Assembly (NCBI RefSeq): GCF_000179915.2 | Contig: NC_014963.1 | Location: 4,092,001-4,156,000 of the forward strand | Reading direction: 5' to 3' | Origin: Terriglobus saanensis SP1PR4 | Lineage (GTDB): Bacteria > Acidobacteriota > Terriglobia > Terriglobales > Acidobacteriaceae | Length of the DNA: 64,000 nucleotides | In this document: positions 7,809-15,940 of the stretch, one piece after another | How positions within the stretch are numbered: position 1 is the stretch's first letter | Layout of the letters: each line of letters starts with the position of its first letter | The notes under the pieces: generated by a model | What the model was told of the DNA's origin: nothing | Seen by the model: only the letters and a program-made list of their open reading frames with translations | Databases searched by the model: none | Made by a program: the position numbers and the translations under genes

Positions 7809-10574
7809 TCACTCCGTCCGAAGCGCGCGCATTGGATCCACTGATGCCGCGCGCCGCGCCGGAATCCATCCCGCTACCCAGGCCGCCAGAGCCAGCACCA
7901 ACGTCGCCGCACTCAGTACGCCGAGGTCCTGCCCCGTCACGCCATACAGCTGAGACTTCACCAGCCGCGCAGACAGCAGAGCGGCGGGTACTCCAATCAG
8001 TAGTCCCAATCCCGCCTGCAGCATCGCTCCGCGCAAAATCATCCGCACCACATCGCCACGCTTCGCCCCCAGCGCCATGCGTATCCCGATCTCTGAGGTA
8101 CGTCCCGCAACCGTATACGAGGTCACACCATACAAGCCAACAGAAGCCAGTACCAGCGCAAGCAAGCCGAACATCTGCGTGAGCCGCGCCATCGTCCGTT
8201 CACCATCGAAGTTGCCGCCGATCTGTTCCGCAAACGTCTGGAAACGGTCCACCGTCAGATTTGGATCGATACTCGCCATCGTCCTCCGGACCTCAGCTTC
8301 CAACTCAGGCGGGATCATGTTCATCTGCAACACGAACTGTTCCGCATAGAGCGACGCATCCATACCTCCCGGTGCAGGCAGGCCGGAAGGCTGCAGCATC
8401 GGCGTGAAGTACATCGGAGCCGGATCTGACCGAGCATCTTCGTACTTTGTATCTTCCACAACGCCTACAATCTCGAAATCTCCGGAGTGCTTGATCTCAT
8501 TTGCGCCGAAGCGTCGGCCCAGCGGGTCTTTTCCGTCGGCAAAGACCTTTTTTACAAACGCCTCGTTCACCACCGCAACCTTCGGTGCAGTCGCAGTATC
8601 CGCAGCGGTAAAGGGTCGACCCCTCACAACCCTCTGCCCTACTGACTGGAAGTACTCCGAACTTGCACGGTTGAAATACGAAGTCACCTCCTGCCCCGGA
8701 TCTGGCGCGCGCTGCCCCTGCGGGTAAACATAAAAACTCCACGTATCGCCACACAGCGGCGTATAGAGCGTCAGACCCACGTGCTTCACGCCCGGCATGG
8801 CATGAAACCTGTCCTCGATCTGGCTATACAGGCCTTGCAGTCGCTCGGGCTTATATCCGGCCTTCAGCGGATTCATCGTTACCACCACACGATTCTCCGC
8901 CTCCAATCCAAAATTCTGATGCTGAAGATGATTCAAGCTCATTCCCAATAAACCCGCACCCACCAGCAGCACCAGCGACAACGCCGCCTGCAGCACAACC
9001 AGACCGCGCTGCAGCAGAGAAGATCCGTCTCGCGTCGAGCGATTGGCGCCACGCATTGCGTTCACCGGCTGCTCGTTTGAAGTCATCCAAGCGGGCCCCA
9101 CTCCAAAGGACACCCCTGTCACCAGAGAGACCCCAAACGCGAACCCAAGCACCGGCAGCGAGGGCACTGCGTCCACGGGCATTACCACCGCCCGCGTGAA
9201 CAGCAAGGACAACAGCATCTTCGTTCCCGCATAGGAGACTGCTATACCCGCCACACCTCCCATGCAGGCCAGCACCAGGCTCTCCGTCAACCTCTGTCGT
9301 ATGATTCTCGACCGCGCCGCCCCCAACGCCATGCGTACGGAGATCTCCCCGCGCTGCGCCACACCGCGCGCGAGCATCAGGTTGGCAATATTCGCACACG
9401 CGATCAGAAGCACCAGCCCGGCAAGGCCCATCAACAGATGCAGACGATTCGCCATCTCGTGCTGCATCCCTGCAATCCCAGCCCCTCCCGGAGCCAGCAC
9501 CACGTGCGCCTGCGCCAGCCGCGCCTTTCCCTGCGTCGTTTGAAAGTCCTTCAACTCCCCAAGAGACTGCCGTAGCAGGCCGCTCATCTTCTCCTGCAGC
9601 GACGCAATCGCCACTGCCGGCTTCACACGACCGATCAGAAACAACCAACCGAGATTCGATTTATCGCGCGCTCCATAAAAACCAAGCGTGGGCTCCTGTG
9701 AGATCGGCAGATAAAAATCCGGAGGGTTCACCGACAGCCGGTCTCCATAAAAGCCCTGCGGCGTCACACCAAGAATCGTCACCGGATGTGTGTTCATCAA
9801 CAGACTGCTTCCGACCACCGATGGGTCCCGCGCATAGTCCCTCACCCACGCATGGTAGCTCAACATCGCCACCGGCGTCGCTCCATCCGCGTCGTCGGAA
9901 GGCGTCAACGTGCGCCCCGCTACTGCATGCACGCCGAAGGTTTGAAAATAATTGCCGGAGACGAACTCCCCAAAGGCGGAGTGCGAGGTCGTGTCCCCGG
10001 AAGCGCGCCGCACGGAGAGATCCGCCATGCCTCCCTGCATCGCGGCCAACTCTTCCATCTCTGGCGTGCGGTCGCGCAAATATTTGTATCCTTCGTAGGA
10101 GAAGATGGAGAACGCACCGCGCATCGACCCCAGGTTCAACGTGCAGCAGATCTCGCCATCTCCTACACGCACCAATGCCTTCGGATCCACCACGGGTAGG
10201 TCTTTCAACAACACCGCATGCACCAGGGTGAAGATCGCCGTATTCGCTCCGATGCCCAACGCCAACGTCAGTACTGCCGTCACCATAAACCCTGGGTTCT
10301 TGGCCAACTGCCGCAGGGCGTAGCGCACGTCTCCTACCAGAGACTCCACAAACGGCAACCCACGCTGCTGGCGATAAGCACCCTTCGTCTGCTCCATTCC
10401 GCCGAGATAGATCAACGCCCGGCGGCGGGCCTCTGCCTGGCTCAGCCCAGATCGAACGCTGTCTTCCATATGCATCTGCACATGGCTCTGAAGTTCCGCT
10501 TCCAGGTCCGCTTCAGCAGTCCCGGCACCCAACAGCCCCAGCACGCGCATCCACAACTCTCGAAGCTTTCGCAT
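7809..10574 (-). CDS. ADOP-family MacB/FtsX-like permease
   Basis: Large acidobacterial duplicated orphan permease, 921 residues. It opens with a soluble prefix domain (about residues 1-80, LEAELQSHVQMHMEDSVRSGLS) followed by two repeats of a MacB periplasmic core plus FtsX permease. Both FtsX parts show the family motif (GEISVRMALGAARSRI and SEIGIRMALGAKRGDV). Such permeases normally lack their own ATPase gene, as here. The start ATG at 10574 overlaps the padR stop codon by one base (TGATG), so the two genes are one transcription unit with coupled translation. Transport substrate is unknown; the family is linked to export or lipoprotein-type mechanics. Confidence 0.88.
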   Translation of the reverse strand: MRKLRELWMRVLGLLGAGTAEADLEAELQSHVQMHMEDSVRSGLSQAEARRRALIYLGGMEQTKGAYRQQRGLPFVESLVGDVRYALRQLAKNPGFMVTAVLTLALGIGANTAIFTLVHAVLLKDLPVVDPKALVRVGDGEICCTLNLGSMRGAFSIFSYEGYKYLRDRTPEMEELAAMQGGMADLSVRRASGDTTSHSAFGEFVSGNYFQTFGVHAVAGRTLTPSDDADGATPVAMLSYHAWVRDYARDPSVVGSSLLMNTHPVTILGVTPQGFYGDRLSVNPPDFYLPISQEPTLGFYGARDKSNLGWLFLIGRVKPAVAIASLQEKMSGLLRQSLGELKDFQTTQGKARLAQAHVVLAPGGAGIAGMQHEMANRLHLLMGLAGLVLLIACANIANLMLARGVAQRGEISVRMALGAARSRIIRQRLTESLVLACMGGVAGIAVSYAGTKMLLSLLFTRAVVMPVDAVPSLPVLGFAFGVSLVTGVSFGVGPAWMTSNEQPVNAMRGANRSTRDGSSLLQRGLVVLQAALSLVLLVGAGLLGMSLNHLQHQNFGLEAENRVVVTMNPLKAGYKPERLQGLYSQIEDRFHAMPGVKHVGLTLYTPLCGDTWSFYVYPQGQRAPDPGQEVTSYFNRASSEYFQSVGQRVVRGRPFTAADTATAPKVAVVNEAFVKKVFADGKDPLGRRFGANEIKHSGDFEIVGVVEDTKYEDARSDPAPMYFTPMLQPSGLPAPGGMDASLYAEQFVLQMNMIPPELEAEVRRTMASIDPNLTVDRFQTFAEQIGGNFDGERTMARLTQMFGLLALVLASVGLYGVTSYTVAGRTSEIGIRMALGAKRGDVVRMILRGAMLQAGLGLLIGVPAALLSARLVKSQLYGVTGQDLGVLSAATLVLALAAWVAGWIPARRAASVDPMRALRTE

Positions 10575-10915
10575 CAGACCTCCTCTACCGGCATAAGAAA
10601 GCGCTCGACGATGGCCGTCGTCTGCTCCCACTCGCGCCTCTCACTCTCCAGCCGCTTCTTGCCCGCGCGTGTCAGCTTGTAAAACTTCGCCTTGCGGTTA
10701 CTCTCCGAAAGGCCCCACTCGGAAGAGATTGCCCCCTCCTGCTCCAGCTTCAACAGTGCCGGGTACAGCGTTCCGTAGTTTAACGAAAGCAGATCACCGC
10801 TCGTCTGCTCGATCCGCCGCGCCAATCCATAACCATGCAAAGACCCCATCGTCTCCAACGTTCGGAGAGCCATAAGGGCCAAAGTCCCCTGCCACACACC
10901 CGATTTCTCGCCCAC
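10574..10915 (-). CDS. PadR-family transcriptional repressor
   Basis: Winged-helix repressor of 113 residues that very likely controls the ADOP permease it is coupled to. Visible are GTLALMALRTLETMGSLHGY (first helices), the LNYGTLYPALLKLEQEGAI recognition region and YKLTRAGKKRLE in the wing. I chose GTG 10915 over the ATG at 10954 because a perfect AGGAGG lies 4 bases before the GTG and family members begin with this G-E-K-S-G-V-W-Q-G-T segment. The ribosome site is itself inside a palindrome, which suggests autoregulation. Confidence 0.88.
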   Translation of the reverse strand: MGEKSGVWQGTLALMALRTLETMGSLHGYGLARRIEQTSGDLLSLNYGTLYPALLKLEQEGAISSEWGLSESNRKAKFYKLTRAGKKRLESERREWEQTTAIVERFLMPVEEV

Positions 10916-10920
10916 GCTTC

Positions 10921-10975
10921 CTCCTATGGGAAACCCATAGCAATCCTGCCACAACTCCTATGGGTACACAATAGG
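10921..10975. promoter_or_regulatory. PadR operator candidate: palindrome plus direct repeat
   Basis: Upstream of padR is CTATGGG-AAA-CCCATAG (10924-10940), a perfect 7-bp-arm palindrome that overlaps the AGGAGG ribosome site. CTCCTATGGG occurs twice, at 10921-10930 and 10955-10964, exactly 34 bases apart. A second, weaker inverted pair (CCTAT/ATAGG) spans 10957-10975. The arrangement fits binding of PadR dimers on one face of the helix. Confidence 0.55.
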
Positions 10976-11004
10976 AAAGATTGTTTTCCCGTCACGAAAA
11001 GCAA

Positions 11005-11118
11005 GTGCCCCATTCTTTGCGCAGTTTTATCGCGCAAAGGGTGGGGTCGCGCAGAGCGCACAAACCAGATCTTTGAGGAAGACAAAAGCAGATCCCTCCG
11101 CTTCGCTACGGGATGACT
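11005..11118 (+). repeat. R1 interspersed repeat, near-complete copy
   Basis: About 114 bp, running from GTGCCCCATTCTTTGCGC through the hairpin partner GCGCAAAGGGTGGGG and the GCGCAGAGCGCACAAACC core to the tail ending CTTCGCTACGGGATGAC. It lies between the divergent padR and HTH-TOBE genes, so here it sits in a 5' rather than 3' region. Confidence 0.88.
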
Positions 11119-11174
11119 AGTTGTGTCTATTTGGAACCTCGCATTCATGGGATTCGTTGCGGCACAATACCCCT

Positions 11175-11591
11175 ATGACCACAACTCCCATGCTCAATCC
11201 GCGCGAAGCCGCCCGCCTGCTCGGCATCAGCTACCCGACCATCAAGCAGTGGATCCTCGCTGGCAAGCTTAAGACGTCGACGACACCCGGCGGCCACCAC
11301 CGCATCGCGACCTCCTCGCTCCAACCTTTTCTGGCGAAAGATAAGCTGAAGCCTGCAGCCGAATCGCGCGAGCGCTATCGCCGTGTCTCCGGCCGCAACC
11401 AGCTCATCGGTAAGATCGTCAGCATCCGCATCGAAGGCCTTCTGGCGCAGATCGTTCTCGCCATCGACGATCAGCAGATCACCAGCATTATCACCGCCGA
11501 CGCCGCACGCGAACTTGGCCTGAAAAAGGGCCAGACCGCCGCCGCCCTTATCAAATCTACCGACGTCATGATTGAGCAAATCGAAGTCTGA
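11175..11591 (+). CDS. HTH-TOBE regulator, excisionase-like DNA-binding plus molybdate/Mop-type domain
   Basis: Cytoplasmic protein of 138 residues in two parts. Residues 7-45 form an excisionase/MerR-type helix-turn-helix (LNPREAARLLGISYPTIKQW, then a GGHHRI wing). Residues 74-138 form a TOBE/Mop-like domain (NQLIGKIVSIRIEGLLAQIV ... ITADAARELGLKKGQ), the fold that binds molybdate or tungstate. The combination suggests an oxyanion-responsive regulator; the target is unknown. ATG 11175 has no ribosome site but a CACAAT box six bases before it, so the transcript may be leaderless. It stands alone. Confidence 0.75.
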   Translation: MTTTPMLNPREAARLLGISYPTIKQWILAGKLKTSTTPGGHHRIATSSLQPFLAKDKLKPAAESRERYRRVSGRNQLIGKIVSIRIEGLLAQIVLAIDDQQITSIITADAARELGLKKGQTAAALIKSTDVMIEQIEV

Positions 11592-11623
11592 GGGCGTTAC
11601 TTTGTCTGCCCATGGCATTCCAC

Positions 11624-11655
11624 CTTGTCATTCCGTAGCGAAGCGAAGAAATCTG
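11624..11655 (-). repeat. R1 tail fragment
   Basis: Only the tail module is present (TTGTCATTCCGTAGCGAAGCGAAGAAATCTG, reverse of the usual end). The hairpin half is missing. It lies between the HTH-TOBE gene and the TonB receptor. Confidence 0.7.
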
Positions 11656-11706
11656 TTTTTTGGAAGCCGCAAAACCGGCAAAGCCAAAAGGCGACAATCC
11701 GGAATC

Positions 11707-11736
11707 AATACGAATTAAATCGTTTAGATTCGTATT
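11707..11736. promoter_or_regulatory. Inverted repeat just before the TonB receptor start
   Basis: AATACGAAT (11707-11715) and ATTCGTATT (11728-11736) are perfect 9-bp inverted arms with a 12-base spacer. Inside the spacer region is TAAA-TCG-TTTA, a small symmetric core like operators of LacI-type regulators. The right arm ends one base before the receptor ATG, so bound protein or an RNA hairpin would cover the initiation region. Confidence 0.5.
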
Positions 11737-11737
11737 T

Positions 11738-14700
11738 ATGCCTCGCACAAGATTTTTGTTCCTCCTGATCGTTTGCTGCCTCTTCGCTATGCCCTCCCAC
11801 GCCCAGGTCCTCGGCGAACTCAAAGGGCAGATCACGGATGCCTCGGGTGCCACCCTCCCCGGCGCGCGTGTCACGCTAACCCAGACCGCCAACGGCGTCA
11901 GCCAGAGCCGTCAAGCTACGAGCGCGGGCGAGTACGACTACACGCAGCTGAACTCCGGTACGTACAAAATCTCTGTCGAGCAGCCCGGCTTCTCTCGCCT
12001 GGAGCGCTCCGGCATCACCGTCACCACGGGACAGACCATACGTCTGGACCTGCAGCTCCAGGTCGGAGGCAGCGAACAGACGGTCACCGTAAACGCAGAC
12101 GCGCCTCTGCTCCAGGCGGCCACCAGCGACATTGCCACCACGATTCCCGGTCGCACCGTCGTTGCCCTGCCACTGAACTCGCGTAACTTCATCCAGCTCA
12201 CGCAGCTCGCGCCCGGTGTGGAACTTCCGCCCGGCACGCTGCTTCCGCGCATCAACGGCGGTCGCCCACGCACCAACGAGTATCTCTACGACGGCATCTC
12301 CGCACTCCAGCCCGAACCCGGCCAAGTCGCCTTCTTCCCCATCGTCGACGGCATCGCCGAGTTCACCGTGGAGTCCAACAACGTTCCCGCTGAGTTTGGC
12401 CGCTTCAACGGCGGCGTGGTCAACGTCGCCACACGCAGCGGCGAAAGCCAGTTCCACGGCTCTGTCTTCGAGTTCATTCGCAACGAGGCGCTCAACGCGC
12501 GCAACTTCTTCGCCACGAGCACCGCACGCAAGCCTGAGTACCGCCGCAACCTCTACGGCGCAACCTTCGGCGGTCCCATCCTGCGCGATCGCCTCTTCTT
12601 CTTCTCCGACTATCAAGGAGTCAAGCAGCGCATCGGCGTTACACGCATCTCCACCGTGCCCACCCTCGCCATGCGCCAGGGCAACTTCTCCGGCGTCTCG
12701 AAGGTCTACAACCCCAACACCACCCAGACCGTCGCCGGAAAGATCGTCCGCACCGAGTACGCCAACGACACCATCACCAGCCCGCTCGATCCCGCAGCGG
12801 TTGCTCTGCTCTCACGTATCCCCGTTCCGACCAGCGCAGGTGCAGCCAACAACTACACGCGCACGGCCAACGACGACGACCATCAGAACCAGTTCGATCT
12901 ACGGCTCGATGCGGCTCTTGGACAGCACGATCGCGGCTTCGCCCGCTACAGCTACTACAACGAAGTAGAGCAGCCCGTTACACCACTCCCCGACGGCTCG
13001 GGAGCCATCAGCGGTTCTGTCCTCGGTACGGGCAACGTCACCGGCCTCACCAATGTTCTTGGTCAGCAGATCGTCTTCAACGAGACCCACACCTTCTCGC
13101 CCAGCCTGCTGAATAACTTCCGCCTTGGCTACACGCGGCGCGGCAACTCGCAGCTTGGCGCCACGCTGAACAACACCGCCTCCACCGCTCTCGGCATTCC
13201 TGGTATCCCGACGAACGCCAGCTTCAACAACACGCTTCCCCTTTTCACCTTCACCGGATTCCAGCAGCTCGGCGCGAGCGCCAGCACCTCCGCCAACTAC
13301 CAGACCGCAGTCGCAGAACTCGTTGACACCGTCGTCTGGACCAAGGGCGCGCACTCCTTCAAAGCCGGAGCAGATCTTCGCCGCTACGAGTTGAACGCCA
13401 TCTCGCCTCCCAACCCCACCGGCTCCTTCGCCTTCACCACGACGGGTACGGACATCACAGGAACCGCGGGCGCAACCGGCGGAAACTCCTTCGCCAGTTT
13501 CCTCCTCGGACAAGTCGATACCTTCTCCATCGACCTCCAGAGCCGCACCATTCGGCCTCGCGACTACATCCACGAGTTCTTCCTACAGGATGACTGGCGC
13601 GTAAACTCCAAGCTCACCGTCAACGTCGGCGCGCGCTGGAGCCTGCACATGCCCTCCACGGAAACGCATAACCAGGGCGCCGTCTTTAATCTCGCCACGC
13701 AGCAACTCGACTATCTCGGCGTCAACGGCAGCTCCCGCTCGGCGCGCGAACTCCATTGGGGTAACGTCGCTCCTCGCGTCGGCTTCGCTTATTCGCCCGA
13801 CCAGAAGACCGTCATCCGCAGCGGCTTCGGCATCGTCTTTATCGATCAGAGCGGCATCACCACGCCCTTCACTACGCCGCAGTATCCCTTCATTCAAAAT
13901 GTGCAACAGAGAACGCAGGACGGATACGCCGCCGCCTTCAAACTCAGCAATGGCCCCACCGTCACACCTGTGCCGCCCACCGCTGACGCAGGCCTCGGCC
14001 AGAGCGTCTATACCGCGAATAAGAAGGCCGGTTCCGGCTACGTGGAGCAGTGGAACCTCGCCGTGCAGCGCTCACTGACCAACAGCCTCTCCTTCGACAT
14101 CGCCTATGTTGGCTCGCATGTCGTCCACGTAGGCATTCCCGATGCGAATTTGAATCAGCTCACCGCCGCACAACTCGCCGTCGGCCTCACGAATCCCGCC
14201 GCGCTCACGGGCAAAGTCACCAATCCCTTCTTCAATCAGATCCCAACCTCCAGCACACTGAACACTTCCACCATCGCCGCAGCCCAGTTGCTGAAACCCT
14301 TTCCCCGCTTTCAGAATGTCGCCACGTATCGCAATAACACCGGCACCTCCAACTACAACGCCATCGAAGCCAAGCTGGAACAACGCGTCAACCGCGGCCT
14401 CTACCTTCTGCTCTCGTACACGCACTCCAAGCTGATCGACGACGCCTCCTCCGTCTTCTCCTCCACCGTGCTCTCCTCGCCCAATACCTCGTCGCTCATC
14501 GCAGCGGACACTTTCCGTCCCTACCTCGAACGTGACTCGTCGCAGGGCGACATGCCCAACGTCCTCACCTTCACCGCCGTCTACGATCTTCCGAAATTCG
14601 CGGGCCATGGTCTCGCTACCGTAGCTCTCGGCGGATGGACAGCGAACGTCATCCTCACCCTGCAGAGCGGCATGCCCGTCGCCGTCACCCAGGCCACGAA

Positions 14701-15076
14701 CAACAATAGCTTCGCTGGCATCGTCCTGCAGCGCCCGAACATCAACGCGCAAGCCGCTCTCCCCGCAGGCCAACGCACGCCTGCGCACTTCTTCAACACG
14801 GCGGCTTTCACTGCAGCGCCGCAGTTCACCTTCGGCAATGCCTCACGTAATCCGGTTCGAGGCCCCGCCTATCGCGATGCAGACTTTGCACTCGTCAAAC
14901 ACACCGACATTCGCGAACGCACAGACCTGGAGCTCCGCGCTGAACTCTTCAATATCACCAACACCCCGGCGTTCTCCCAGCCCAGCGGCTCCTTCGGCTC
15001 CGCCGCCTTCGGCAGCATCACCAGCACCACCACCGACCCGCGCGTAGCCCAGATCGCCATCCGCATCCGGCGCTAA
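11738..15076 (+). CDS. TonB-dependent outer-membrane receptor, Oar-like with carboxypeptidase-regulatory domain
   Basis: Outer-membrane beta-barrel of 1112 residues, typical of the large acidobacterial Oar-like receptors. A signal peptide (MPRTRFLFLLIVCC, cleavage near SHAQ) is followed by a carboxypeptidase-regulatory-like beta-sandwich (about 28-110; GELKGQITDASGATLPGARVTL), a plug domain with PLNSRNFIQLTQLAPGV and NGGRPRTNEYLYDG, then the barrel. Substrate is unknown; relatives are linked to uptake of plant or microbial polymers. ATG 11738 is chosen because the signal peptide starts there; it has no ribosome site and abuts an inverted repeat. Confidence 0.88.
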   Translation: MPRTRFLFLLIVCCLFAMPSHAQVLGELKGQITDASGATLPGARVTLTQTANGVSQSRQATSAGEYDYTQLNSGTYKISVEQPGFSRLERSGITVTTGQTIRLDLQLQVGGSEQTVTVNADAPLLQAATSDIATTIPGRTVVALPLNSRNFIQLTQLAPGVELPPGTLLPRINGGRPRTNEYLYDGISALQPEPGQVAFFPIVDGIAEFTVESNNVPAEFGRFNGGVVNVATRSGESQFHGSVFEFIRNEALNARNFFATSTARKPEYRRNLYGATFGGPILRDRLFFFSDYQGVKQRIGVTRISTVPTLAMRQGNFSGVSKVYNPNTTQTVAGKIVRTEYANDTITSPLDPAAVALLSRIPVPTSAGAANNYTRTANDDDHQNQFDLRLDAALGQHDRGFARYSYYNEVEQPVTPLPDGSGAISGSVLGTGNVTGLTNVLGQQIVFNETHTFSPSLLNNFRLGYTRRGNSQLGATLNNTASTALGIPGIPTNASFNNTLPLFTFTGFQQLGASASTSANYQTAVAELVDTVVWTKGAHSFKAGADLRRYELNAISPPNPTGSFAFTTTGTDITGTAGATGGNSFASFLLGQVDTFSIDLQSRTIRPRDYIHEFFLQDDWRVNSKLTVNVGARWSLHMPSTETHNQGAVFNLATQQLDYLGVNGSSRSARELHWGNVAPRVGFAYSPDQKTVIRSGFGIVFIDQSGITTPFTTPQYPFIQNVQQRTQDGYAAAFKLSNGPTVTPVPPTADAGLGQSVYTANKKAGSGYVEQWNLAVQRSLTNSLSFDIAYVGSHVVHVGIPDANLNQLTAAQLAVGLTNPAALTGKVTNPFFNQIPTSSTLNTSTIAAAQLLKPFPRFQNVATYRNNTGTSNYNAIEAKLEQRVNRGLYLLLSYTHSKLIDDASSVFSSTVLSSPNTSSLIAADTFRPYLERDSSQGDMPNVLTFTAVYDLPKFAGHGLATVALGGWTANVILTLQSGMPVAVTQATNNNSFAGIVLQRPNINAQAALPAGQRTPAHFFNTAAFTAAPQFTFGNASRNPVRGPAYRDADFALVKHTDIRERTDLELRAELFNITNTPAFSQPSGSFGSAAFGSITSTTTDPRVAQIAIRIRR

Positions 15077-15097
15077 AGAAAACGTCTCACCACGAAA

Positions 15098-15236
15098 CCG
15101 GGTGCCCCAGACCTGCGCAGCTTCACCGCTCATGTCTGGGATATTCGCGCACAGGCGCGAACCGCTTTTAAAAGCTCAGGCCACAACCAACATCCCTCCC
15201 GCACATCGCAAAAAGCGCGATGTACGGGGCACCCGG
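15098..15236 (+). repeat. R2 interspersed repeat, full copy
   Basis: About 139 bp bounded by CCGGGTGCCCC and GGGGCACCCGG, which are complementary ends. Inside are a GACCTGCGCAGC...GTCTGGG hairpin, the GCGCGAACCGCTTTT segment, and the CGCACATCGCAAAAAGCGCGATGTACG hairpin near the end. A second full copy is at 52749-52880. It lies between the receptor and a converging gene. Confidence 0.8.
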
Positions 15237-15240
15237 CAGC

Positions 15241-15774
15241 TTACTTATCCGAACAATCCGCTCTGCTATTGTCTGCAATCCCGGTGATCAGCCAATGACC
15301 ATCCTGCTTAAATAGCGTGGCAATGTCGGTTCCACAATGATGTATCTTGCCGTCAACAGTAAAGGTGTAGGGCACCCAGATCGCGGCGATATCATGATCG
15401 ATGTAAATCACCGGATGAGAAAGAACTTCTTCATATTTCGTTGTACCGGCCTTGGGCAGGCGGTCTACAAAAGCATCCCATGAAAGCTGCAGAGGTTTCC
15501 CGCCGCGTATGAGTGTTGCCATGCCTCCGGGGAATAGCTGTGCCCGTATGAGTTCGTGGTTGCCTTGAGCAAGGCCGTCCATGATGGATTGCAAGGGATT
15601 GAGAACAGCCTTTTCCTCGGAGCTAAGATCGCTTGTCGATGAAGCACGAAGTGGTGTCGTGGGGAGAAGCGCCATCAGCACACAGAAAGAGGAAAAGCGC
15701 GCAAATGCCACCGAATGCCTGTAAACATTCGTTTTTAGCCATTTAATCGAGGTACGTCCAGAGAAAGCCATCAT
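15241..15774 (-). CDS. Secreted NTF2-like (SnoaL fold) protein
   Basis: Hypothetical protein of 177 residues. The first 45 residues carry a basic stretch and a hydrophobic segment ending near PLRASS, consistent with a signal peptide. The rest fits the NTF2/SnoaL alpha-beta cone: a helix with VLNPLQSIMDGLAQGNHELI, a lone MATLIRGG turn, and closing strands IAAIWVPYTFTVDGKIHHCGTDIATLFKQDGHWLITGI. Such proteins bind small molecules or act in immunity and isomerase roles; no catalytic residues can be assigned. ATG codons at 15774 and 15771 are both possible. Confidence 0.65.
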   Translation of the reverse strand: MMAFSGRTSIKWLKTNVYRHSVAFARFSSFCVLMALLPTTPLRASSTSDLSSEEKAVLNPLQSIMDGLAQGNHELIRAQLFPGGMATLIRGGKPLQLSWDAFVDRLPKAGTTKYEEVLSHPVIYIDHDIAAIWVPYTFTVDGKIHHCGTDIATLFKQDGHWLITGIADNSRADCSDK

Positions 15775-15940
15775 GGCCTTAATCTTAGTTGCCCGCTTCG
15801 TTATACTGCTCCAGCTCTATGAAAATTCGCTTACAGAAAATCGCTTTTCTCACTCAATTCTCTTTTGGGAATAACTCCGCATTTAACCCGGAAATTAAAA
15901 TGAGCGGTTGCTCCTCGGTAAGCTGTTTTAGTTTCTATAG

